DNA from: Adiantum capillus-veneris
Taxonomy: Eukaryota > Streptophyta > Polypodiopsida > Polypodiales > Pteridaceae
DNA length: 64,000 nt
NCBI GenBank assembly: GCA_014529385.2
Contig: CM043952.1
Span: forward strand, 55,156,619-55,220,618
Direction of reading: 5' to 3'
In this document: positions 49,942-60,308 of the stretch, one piece after another
Position numbering within the stretch: the stretch's first letter is position 1
Layout of the letters: each line of letters opens with the position of its first letter
Position numbers and translations under genes: made by a program
Notes under the pieces: model-generated
What the model saw: the letters and a program-made list of their open reading frames with translations, nothing else
What the model was told of the DNA's origin: nothing
Database searches by the model: none

Positions 49942-52900
49942 ATGAAGCATGGAGGGAAGCACAACGTAGGGGCCATAGGTCAGAGAGAGAGAGAGGGAGG
50001 AAAGCGATTGCGAGCTACAAGCAGGTCTGCAGTCAGAGGCCAACAATCAGCCCAAGTGGAGGATAGCTCACCACTAGAGCCAACCACCTCCGACAGCAAT
50101 CTTGACAGTACTCCACCGAGAAGGAAGTCGAGGGGCAAAGGTTCTGTTTCTTCTCCTCCGCCGTGCAAAAGATTGAATGCTTCTAATTCCCAAGGATCCC
50201 CAATGTCAAAGTACATGCATATAGGGAAGGGGAAGCAAGACTCAGGTACTCTCTCTCTCTCTCTCTCTCTCTTCAATGAGGGAGCCACATTTGGAAGTTG
50301 TAAATCAAGCAAGACATGATACATTTCTCCAGCATGCCCCGGCTACTACTCTGTTAGTGAATCCTCTCACCCATGAGAAAATTGTGTTGCTAAGCATATG
50401 CTACAATCAACACAGAGGACTATGCATTCAGCTTATATGCTTGTTTTGCCAGTAGCCCCTGGCTGCAATCTAGTTGTGAATTCTCTCACACTGATCAGGT
50501 GCTTGTGCATTGCCTTAGGCATTCAAGGTGCATGCTTAGATGATTGCATCTAAGGAGAGCCCATGAAATTGCCTATGTAGAAATTACTTGACAACCCTAT
50601 TCTAGTGGGGTTTTGTAAGGTTTTAATGTTATAATCCTGTGTGGTGTGCAGGCCGATGGAAAGCTCCCAAGATGAACATCCCACTGCAGAAAAAGTTTTG
50701 TGTAACAACAGAAGAGTTTAATGTTGTCCATGGCCTCTCCATGGACGGTGAAGATCCCAAATTGGTGAAGTGGGAGTAGATTACAGATTTGAAGTGGTTC
50801 AGTGTATTCAGAGAGGCAAAGGATTGCAACAAATATCACTTCAAATATAGTATCATTCGTAGCGACATGTAAGACCAAGTACTTTAGCTACACTACAGGG
50901 TGTACCAGAAGCCCCCAACCAACATGGAAATTAATTTGGCTTTTGCAAAGGGTTTTGTAAAACAATTCAGTCCAGTGGCAATTGCAAATGGCTCAATCAT
51001 GTAGTTCAATTGGGTTGAGTTTGCTGTCCAACATTTGCAAGACCTTCGAGAAAAAGGATACTACAATGCCCATGTTGAAAAGTGGAGGCTGCGTAATACC
51101 CACCCCTCAAGTCAAAAAACAGAGGAGGGCTCCGCGGAAACAAAGGACGATTGTGCTGGCCAAGTAGCTTCGAACATTTTTTCTGCTGCCACTAAGGCAA
51201 CACCCCTCTCTATTAACAACTCTCATAAAGTGACAACAAGCCTATCATATTTTGAGCTTTCTGATTTGCAGCACATCATGAGTGCAAATGACCATCTCAG
51301 AAATTGACTGCAGGATGCTAAACAGCAGCTCAAGAATACAAGTCAGGAGCTTGAAGCTGCAAGGGTTCTAAAAGCAAGCCATGATATCGTCAGCCCTGTT
51401 GTACTTGCTATGAGACATAAGCTTCATGATGCTGAGAATGAATTGCGGTGTTTAGGCCTCACTGATAGTGTGGATGCAAGGAGAGAAATAGAGCTCAAGG
51501 TAAAGATCGAGACACTGGATGGTTTGGGGTTTCCTCACAATGAGGACACCCCACTGTTGTTGATATTGAAATAACCCGTCTTCATGTAAGTGCCGATGGA
51601 TTTTGTGATTGAACCTTATGTTTTGAATATGTGCACAACTATCCTATGTACTTACCATGCCTCTGTTTTGATTGGTTTGTAGATTAATGTGGAGGTGTAG
51701 GAAGAGAAAGTGCACGCCTATGATAGTCAATTGCAACTGCTCATGTAGATAAGTAGGATGATACAAGGCTCCTTATATTGTGTATGGTAGTTGTCAAACT
51801 TACTTATGCTAGTTAGCATAGAAGGTATGCTAGTTAGCTTAGTGGGTATGGTGTCTAGCATATTGTGTATGGTAGTTGCCAAACCTACTTATGCTAGTTA
51901 GCATACTATGAGATATAGCTAGCATACATTGTCATGGTGGTAAGCATACTGTATATGCTAGTTAGCACAGATAGTTATCCTAGCTAACATATTGTGAATA
52001 CTAGTTGGGATTTTTTGTATGCTAGTTAGCATACTGGGTATGCTAATAAGCATAACTTCAATGCTAGTTAACAAACTATGCATGCTAACTAGCATAGAGA
52101 GTTTCCTAGTTAGACACAAAGTATGCTAATTAGCATGTTAAATAAGCTAATTAGTGCACAATATGCTCACTAGCAAACAAGGTTAGCTAATTAGAATATT
52201 CAATATGTTAATTAGCATACTTTTTATGATAATTAGAACATTGTTTGATGGCTAGCATGCAAGTATGATAATTAGGAAAAAGGTATGCTAATTAGCATGC
52301 ATAAGCATACCTTTTCTTATAGTTATCATATACACAATGTTCTAATTATCATAAAAAGTATGCTAATTAGCATATTATATATGCTAATAAGCATACCTTG
52401 TTAGATAGTTAGCATACATGGCTAACAAGGTATGCTAATTAGCATATGTAATATGCTAATTAGAATATTTTTAATGCTAATTAGAACATTTTGTTTAGCC
52501 ATGTGTGCTAACTAGCTAACAAGGGATGCTAATTAGAATATATAATATGCTAATTAGCATACTTTTTATGCTAATTAGAACATTTTGTATGATGGCTAGC
52601 ATGCAAGTATGATAATTATAAAAAAAGGTATGATAATTAGCATACTCAGTATGCTAACTAGCATACCTTGTATGGTAGCTATTTGGTGCATGCTAACAAG
52701 CATTCAAAGTTTAGTTAGCATACCTTCTTTTCTAGATAGCATAATGTGTATGCTTGTTAGCATACCTCTATGCTAGTTAACATACATTTTGAGCTAGCTA
52801 GCATTATTTGTATGCTAGTTAGCATACCTCTTTGCTAGTTATCGTAATTTGTATTTTAGTTAGGATGCAGAAGATGCTAACCAGCAAAAATGCTATGCTA

Positions 52901-55200
52901 ATTAGCAGAGATGTTATGTTTATTATCATAACTTATCCTCTAGTTAGCATACCATCTATGCTAGCATACATTGTATGCTAATTAGCATACCATTTATGCT
53001 AATTAACATAGCATGTATGCTAATTAGCACACCATCAGTAATAAGTATACCATTAACATACACACAATTTTGCCTATTAACATTTTATATATGCTAATTA
53101 GCATACATTCTTTGCTAGTTAGAATACACACTATATTCACACTTCATTGTTAGCATATTGATCATGGTGGTTAGCACACTTTGTATACTAGTTATCATAA
53201 TTAGCATAGACAATATGAATGTCTATAGGATGTAGATGCCTACCATACATGGAATGCTACTTGTCACACTATGCATACAAGCAATCATAATGGTATCAAT
53301 GAAAATTAATGGGTGAATGGAACACATGTATCAATGATGCAGGATGCGAACCTGGCAAGACACCTGTCAATCAAAGGAAAGAAGAGAAGATCTGTAATGA
53401 TGAATCTGATGAGCTGAATAGACATCATGAAAGGGCAGATGTAATGCCACAGCATGCAACAACGCACGAGGCTGCTACAGATGGTAAAGAAACAGATGAT
53501 GATGATGAAGATTTTATCATGATTACTCATCCCAAACCCAAGTCCCCCTACAAATGATCAAACAAGCATCTCAGAGGAAACAGTTAGGAGTGTGCATTTG
53601 TAGAGGAAGGTAGGAGTGCTCAAGAGAAAGGTTTTAGGACTGACAATGGGTTGACTGCACAAGATGCCGATGATGACAGCCCCCTACTATAGGCTTTTGT
53701 AAAAAAAGTGAAATTAAAGAAAAAAGGTGGTCTGAAATAGATTCTGGAAGAACTTGGGGACAAGAAATGTGCTGCCCCTCCGAGCACCTTGGATGACATA
53801 AATGAACACAACAGAGGTGAAACAAAATCCATTTGCTCACATGCTTGCAAGAAATTATGTTGAATCTGTTCCCTATTGTGTCCAAGTTATGTAGTGTTAG
53901 CAAGCTCCACACCCTGTGGCATGTATCTCTCTAGATATTTATAATGGAAAAACTCTTTTCAATATTATTTTACTATGCAATAGTTCAATAATTTTTGCTT
54001 GTCCTTTATGATGTCTTTATTTGATACCATTTCTGTGTCACAAGGCAAGAGAAATTGCAGTTAGTTGCCCTGCATGATTTGAATTATGCCATTGCATGCA
54101 AAACCATACAAAAGCGGCGTATTGCCAAGGCTCGACAACTACAATATAAAAAAGCTAAGATTGAGAAGCGCTTGGATAGCTATCTTAAATGCTAACAAAA
54201 ATACATGAGTACTTCAGTTATGTTCATCCCTCGCGAGAAGTTATTTTTATTGAGTGGTACGCACTGCCATACCCAATATGCGTGCCAAATCCATTTCCAA
54301 CCGAGGGGCGTGCGTTGGTTCTTGATTTAAATGGCCTACTTGTTCAAGTTGTAGAGCCAATGCATGGTGATGTTCCCCCTAAACATGCAGGGGAAATGAT
54401 AAAGTACAATGTGCAAGATAGGAGGTTGGTATTTTGTCTCAAAGACATACACAAATTTTTGGATTTGTGCCTCCATTTTTTCCATGTGTATATATGGAGC
54501 ACCAGCACGACACCTAAAGTGAATGCAATATTAGAAACAGTATTCAAAGAGCAACGGAATAAGCTGAGGTGTTTTTACACAGAGTCATTGTAGTGGCCAA
54601 CCTTGGCAGATAAATAATAAGCATGTATTCTTGAAGGATTTGAGATTGTTTTGGAAGAACTGCAACTTTGGGCCTTTAAACAATCTAATTATTGATGATA
54701 GTGTGTAAAAAGTGTTCTAGAACCTTGAAGGAAGTTGGCTTCTTACTCCTAAGATAGAGGACCAGACCAAAGAACAACGACAAAACTTCCTGATAGATAC
54801 TTTGAGCAGCTGGCTGTTCCTATGGCTGCAATCAGAGGATCGTGCAACGTATACAACTGAAAATGCGTTTGATACTGCCCCATATTTTTTTTCACATCAA
54901 GTGATCAGGAAGCTGGAATCAGAAATGCATCGGCACAACAAGGCCCAACATAATGAAGCCATGCGTAGGAGACAAAGGGAGGCTGATGAAGAAGCTGAAA
55001 GACATAAGAGAGAGAGTCTACAGAGGGAAAAATTAGAGAAGCACCAGCAAGAAGAAGAAGAAAGAGAGTTGCAAGAACCAAAAGCTCAGCAAGAAGAAGA
55101 AAGAGAGAAAGACCCAAAAGCTCACGAAACAAAGAAGCAAACAGACACTGGGCAAAAGCGAGTGTACAAGCGCGCTAAACCACGATCTTATCCAGAGTAG
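49942..55200 (+). pseudogene. Multi-exon gene remnant ending in an FCP1-like domain and coiled coil
   Basis: Coding-like segments: 49942-50245 (basic, Ser/Pro-rich, GT donor at 50246); 50652-50868 (AG acceptor and GT donor; TTEEFNVVHGLSMDGEDP); about 50890-51580 (KGFVKQF, then a coiled coil around QLKNTSQELEAARVL); about 51682-51750; about 53337-53557 (acidic, DDDDEDF); about 53590-53850; about 54045-54180 (basic helix); 54189-54593 and 54610-55200. The last two carry HAD motif I ALVLDLNGLLVQV (about 54315-54353), FHVYIWSTST, motif III LIIDDSV (about 54687) and a Glu/Lys/Gln-rich coiled coil to TAG at 55198-55200. The DLNG loop lacks the second Asp. About nine in-frame stops, seven of them TAG, rule out a working product. 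Whether all segments belong to one gene is inference. A palindrome array fills the gap between 51.78 and 53.3 kb. Confidence 0.5.
51780..53290. repeat. Array of the palindrome ATGCTAATTAGCAT, block 1
   Basis: Dense, diverged copies of ATGCTAATTAGCAT and its variants (ATGCTAGTTAGCAT, ATGATAATTAGCAT) at irregular spacings of about 15-60 bp. I count about eight exact GCTAATTAGC cores by eye and several dozen one- or two-base variants. Copies are self-complementary, so orientation has no meaning. It sits in the gap between coding-like segments of the FCP1-like pseudogene. Confidence 0.93.
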
Positions 55201-55394
55201 GAGGCTCTCTGCAGTTTTGTAACATTATGAGGGAAATCTGTAAATTGCCTTTCCAATGTTTGTAACTATTCCGACATTCACTTCAGATAGTAATGATCAA
55301 ATCCTGTGCTATTCTTGTTTTGAAGACAATACTATGTGTACTATTGGCATCTTGTAAACATTGAATTTGTATACATTCTCGTTGGAAATCAGCA

Positions 55395-56705
55395 AAGGTA
55401 TGCTAATTAGCATAATGTTTATGCTAGTTAGTAGACTGTTTATGCTAACACAGCCAAAATAGTATGCTAATTAGCACACCATGTATGCTAATTCGCATAA
55501 TCCCAATAGCTAATTAGAATACATTCTAATTAGCATACTGAGCATTTTTGTTTTTGCTAACTTCCACTCAAAGCATACCATAGTATGCTAATTAGCATAT
55601 ACAATATACAGGAAGCTGCCATGTTTTCTCCTTGAAACCAGCAATGGTATGCTAATCACCATACTATCTATGCCAATTGGCATAAACAATATGCTAATTA
55701 GCATGCATGGTATGCTAATTAGCATTCCTTCAATTAGCATAATGTGGATTTTTGTTCTTGCTAACTTCCACTCACATCATAGTATGCTAATTAGCATACA
55801 CAGTATATAGAAAGCTACCATCCCTTCTTGAAACTAGCATACAGTATGCTAATTAGCATACATGATATGCTTATTGGCATACACAATATACAGAGAGCTG
55901 TTATCTCTTCTTCTTGAAACCAACAAACCTATGCTAATTAGGATACTTTTTATGCCAGTTTACTATGCTAATTAACATACCCACAGAATGCGAATTGGCA
56001 TAAACAATATGCTAATTAGCATACACAAGATGCAGAGACCTGTCATCTCTTCTCCTTAAAACCAACAAAGATATGCTTATTAGCATACTGTTTATGCCAA
56101 CTGGAAAAAACAGTATGCTTATTAGCATACATAGTATGCTAATTTACATACCTTCAATTAGCATAGTGTGCAATTTTTTTTGTGCTAACTTTCACTCACA
56201 ACATAGTATGCTAATTAGACTGGCATAAACAATATGCTAATTAGAATACACAGAGAACTGAAAGTTGCCATCTCTTCTCCTTGAAACCAGCAAAGGTATG
56301 CTAATTAGCATACACAATATACAAAAAGTTGTCATATCTTCTTCCATAAACTAGAAACAAGGGTATGCCAAGTAGCATAAACAGTATTCTAATTAGCATT
56401 CCACTCACAACATAGTATACTAATCAGCATACACAGTATACAGAAATCTTCCATCTCTTCTCCTTGAAAACTAGCAAAGTTATGCTAATTAGCATACTGT
56501 TTATGCTAACTAGCATATATAAGTTTATGCTAATCAGTATAAACAGTATGATAATTAGCATCAGAATACACAATATACAGGAAGATGCCATCTCTTCTCC
56601 TTGAAAACCAACAAAAGATATGCTAATTAGAACATTTTGTATGCTAACTAGCATTAACAGTACACTAACTAGCATACCATTTATGCTAATTAGCATACCC
56701 ATAGA
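55395..56705. repeat. Array of the palindrome ATGCTAATTAGCAT, block 2
   Basis: The same palindrome, with about eleven exact GCTAATTAGC cores. Here it is embedded in a larger repeated frame of roughly 150-200 bp containing CAATATACAGGAAGCTGCCA, TCTCTTCTCCTTGAAACCAG and CTAACTTCCACTCACAACAT. It begins about 190 bp after the FCP1-like stop codon. Leucine/isoleucine/serine-rich frames over it are artefacts. Confidence 0.93.
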
Positions 56706-56895
56706 ACACAATTAGAAAATAATGAGACAGGTGGTAAAAATGATCTCTCTTAAATTGAGACCCCTCTGTGATAGACACCAAAGCCATGTATACATAAAGC
56801 ACACAAGAGACACATGAGACAGAAGATACCCAAGTTTTTGATAAAACTGCATTATCTCCGAGCAAGAAGTATATTGAAGATGCAATGATTACAAC

Positions 56896-57960
56896 TTAAA
56901 AGCTGAAGGGCATGCTATTATATATTGCTCCATAGCTTTCTGGGTTGATTGTGTACACCTGCCGTCTCCTTGGGATGTGCGCCATGGGTATTTTGATACA
57001 TCGTACCAAATGTGAAAGTACGTGGACTATGGGCTGCTTGTGGTCTTGCTTGAAGGTGTATGCATCCAATTGCTCATAATACAGACCTTGCAAAACATAT
57101 AAGCCTCTATCAATTGCATTGCCCCACTCATCGAGGTACCCCTTCTCCACCTTCTCCTTTGCTGCAACACACTTGACCAGGTAGAAATCCACATCCTCGA
57201 CGTTGGTTGAAGCATCTGGATTTACAGCAAATGTGTTGCCAGCACATAGAGCGCTACTCAACACATCATGATGACCTTCGTATGTGAAGTCATTGTAGGT
57301 GGCTGCTTCATCTTACAAATTCGACACAGCCTCATCAAGTAATGGTAGTAGATTATGATAATCCCAAGGCTACACATGAGCTTTATTGATGCAGCGATTC
57401 CATCTTCTGTGAGTGCATGCATCACAGAAGCATGCCAAGGCTCTTGTTGCAAGGGCAGTTGGATCCACAGGGTTGTGGCCATGAAAAGCATGCAGAGAGC
57501 GATTTTTTTCCACAGTGACACAATTCCACTTCACCTCCTTGTCCACTTCCCCCTCTTTAACCTCCCAGAACACACGGGCACATTCCCTTTCTTTTGAAGG
57601 ATAGTGTGAAGGTGCTCCTTGCGATAGGTGGGCTTGGCAATAAGCAACCACATCAGCTACACACCTCAAAATAGCTCCATTAGGTTTTAGCTGTTCATGT
57701 GTCAAGGTTCTTTTCGCAATTGCTCCTACACCATCATGCTCTCCCTTTGCTGTGCCTTGACCCAAAGAAGAACTAGCTCATCCCCATCTCTGTGAGTCCA
57801 CCATATCTTGCAATGAAGTAAAAACACTTGGCTCCCTTGAACTGTGAGGCCGCACCATTAGACCACACCCAATGTTTCTTACGAGTGACACCCTCTTGTT
57901 GTAACCAATCACGGTGTAGCATGAAGCAGTGTTGCACGAACAATGTGTCATGCACCTTGT
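56896..57960 (-). mobile_element. Transposase-like remnant (SQFK / KGEHDG type)
   Basis: Minus-strand segments: 57955-57773 (HWVWSNGAASQFKGAKCFYF, then FIARYGGLTE), 57765-57370 (GTAKGEHDGVGAIAKRTLTH ... ARVFWEVKE) and, after further frame changes, 57264-56896 (ECM-poor tail ending near INPESYGAIYN). The pairing of a W(S/T)DG..SQFK-type strand with a G.GKGEHDG.GA loop is a pattern I associate with DNA-transposon transposases of the RNase H fold. The Asp of the first motif is Asn here. Frameshifts separate the segments, so it is dead. The superfamily is not assigned. A gypsy LTR starts 39 bp beyond its upstream end, so the missing 5' part was probably cut off by that insertion. Confidence 0.5.
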
Positions 57961-57998
57961 CATCTGATATGAAGAAGTGGATGGTTTTGACTACCTCC

Positions 57999-58924
57999 TG
58001 TTAGAAGCTGGACACACCCTACGGAAAATGACTGCTCGACATATTATTATTTTCTATAATTATTCATTTATTGAGGAAACCCGACGTCTTACCTTTGTAA
58101 ATATTGGGGCTTACAGAAGTTTCCAGATTGTATCCCAGTTTTGACATTTAGATTGAGTAGATGGTTAGAATGGAACATTAGGGTTTGAGAATTGTAAGGT
58201 ATTTATACCACTTTTTGACCTTAATGAATAACCTTTTCATTTTAAAAAGTTTGAAGTCTGTGAGTGAGCGTACTGTGTACGAGAGAGAGTGAGAGCTTCA
58301 TCTTGACGCTATGTGCGCATCGGTGGTCGGAATTGAGTGCCAAGAAGTGCAGCGTGTTGCCCCCGACGAGAGCTATGCACCAATACCTACATTGCGCGCG
58401 TACGGTCCGGTTTTGCGAGCTCCATCTACAAGCTTCATCTGGTGATTTGATGAGCATACGTTGTCTGATTTTTCATTGTAGCATATCCACGTGTTCGCAT
58501 TGAGTAGAGCTACATATTAGGAACTTTAGTTTTCGGAAACGACGACCTGCAAATTTCGGCCAGATATCCTACGTGATTTTGCACCAGGTGTTTTGGGTTG
58601 GGATTTTGGTTCATAGACCTTAGGGAGAGCGACCTAGTGGTGTTAGTAGGGTCTCCTTCAAGTTCTGTGGCATTTTGAGATTGTTTGATGGGTGTTCGGC
58701 TCTAGAAAGTGTTGTAGGAAGTTTCCTCTTATGCACTCCTGAAGGCTGTAGCTTAGACATTGGGTAGAGATCTCTGTAGGAATTAGTTAGGAGTCGGTCG
58801 AGTGTAGGTTGACACCCTATGCTTGCTTCCACGCGCCTGTGGGTCGAGCTTCGTCCTTAGATGACAAATCTTGTTAGGTGAGTTCTCGCTGTGCTGACAT
58901 CCGTCGCGATGTATCCGTCCAACA
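57999..58924 (+). repeat. 5' LTR of the gypsy-type element
   Basis: About 926 bp with TG..CA ends, directly before the primer-binding site. The five bases before it are CCTCC; their partner is beyond the window. Confidence 0.75.
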
Positions 58925-58950
58925 TTGGGGCCACTGCCGGGGACGAACAC
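58925..58950 (+). promoter_or_regulatory. Primer-binding site, tRNA-Asp-like
   Basis: GGGGCCACTGCCGGGGA followed by CGAAC resembles the 3' end of tRNA-Asp (GGCGCCGTTGCCGGGGA, then TCGAAC), with a few mismatches. Confidence 0.7.
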
Positions 58951-59885
58951 CTTAGGTAGGTGACCGAGACTAGTCCTTGAGGATAGGGATTCTTTGGCTT
59001 GCCATGAGTCTCATTTTACATTTAGATAGGATCAGAGGGTGGAGGACTCTCTAGGTCTTAGAGGGAGTCTAGGGAGCGTGTGTCTGGTCTAGATCCTTCG
59101 ACTTAGGTAGATTTAGGTAGACTGAGATAGTTTTAGGGATTAGTTGAGTTGATGAGTAGGAATTGGAGTGGTAGAAGCGGTGAAAGGAGAGCTTGAGAGT
59201 CCGGAGAGGCCAGGAAGCAACCAAAACACCATTATCACCATTTCACATGAGGAGTAGGAGTAGGGTAAGTAGGACATCATGATAAAGGATCTAGAGCACT
59301 TCATGCATGTGTACTTGCTTGTTAGATTCATCACAAGGTTGTAAAAGACGCAAAAGTGTGTTTGAAAGCTGAAGTGAAGTCCAAAAGTTACTGTGAGTGT
59401 TTCTGATAGAGCTGCAAAGCATCTTGAGCATTTCTGTCAGGAAAAAATTTAATTTTAAGACAGGAGATATCCTACGCGTGGGAATTTTGGAATTTTGAGT
59501 TGACCAGAGTGTCTAGAAGGTAGGTTTTACCCTATTTTTTCACCTGGAAAGTGGAAATTTGACCATATCTTGACAGGATAAGGCCAGATAGATTGAAATT
59601 GTTGGACATCCTACCCAAATTGGCCAGGGCATTATTTTAAGACCAAAACCATAGGATGGCTGCATGAGCATGATCTGCATGATATCCTGAGTGACTGAGA
59701 GAGGTTTCATCTCATTTGGGTGAGAAAATTGGGTTCTAAGCAGACTTTAGCACTTTTGACCGAAAAAGGCTGGAACAGCTAAAATTGGGGACTTTTGAAA
59801 TCCAAACCAAAATCTAAGCATACCACTGGGTTGCTGACATCAAGGGAAAGCTGTGGGTCAAGTTTGGGGTCAAATAGAACAAAAA

Positions 59886-59907
59886 GACATCCTTCACGTA
59901 GGATGTC
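59886..59907. repeat. Hairpin motif in the gypsy leader, copy 1
   Basis: Arms GACATCCT and AGGATGTC around a centre of about six bases. It matches the perfect version at 60287. Confidence 0.85.
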
Positions 59908-60286
59908 ATCTGTGTGATTTTGCACTCCAAACTCAGTTTTGAGCATACCAAAGTGATCAGCACCTCAAGAGGAGTCTGTGCTTTGCATTTGAAGCTATTC
60001 TGAGTAAAAATACATGCTACACGTAGAATATCTAAAGCAAGAAATTGAAGCCAGATACTGACTGTGGGCCTAGCAGGGTGTTGTATAGCCTGAGGCAAGC
60101 CTCCTAGTCAATTTTGGTCCAAATTGGAGTTGATTAGACTGATCAAGACCAACATCAGGTTGTCAAAACAGATTTCTGATCCATTGACCAGCTTATAGGT
60201 GTCCAAATCAAAAGGTAAAAAACAGCTGTGGACTCAGAACACAAGGGGAATCCATAGTGCAAGAATCCAGGCAAAACAGAGCATGA

Positions 60287-60308
60287 GACATCCTACACGT
60301 AGGATGTC
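60287..60308. repeat. Hairpin motif in the gypsy leader, copy 2
   Basis: Perfect 10-bp arms, GACATCCTAC and GTAGGATGTC, around the two bases AC. Partial versions occur at about 58564, 59468, 59609, 59690 and 60016. Confidence 0.9.

Noticed and set aside
50652-54720. Reading TAG as a sense codon in the 50-55 kb gene
   Set aside because: Nearby coding segments use TAG as an ordinary stop; C-to-T decay explains the excess more simply.
51780-56711. CRISPR array, because of regularly recurring palindromic repeats
   Set aside because: Spacers are irregular and themselves repetitive, there are no cas genes, and the context is a plant nuclear genome.
56424-56711. 95-residue membrane-like open frame rich in Leu/Ile/Ser
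   Set aside because: It is produced by the TAATTA palindrome array.
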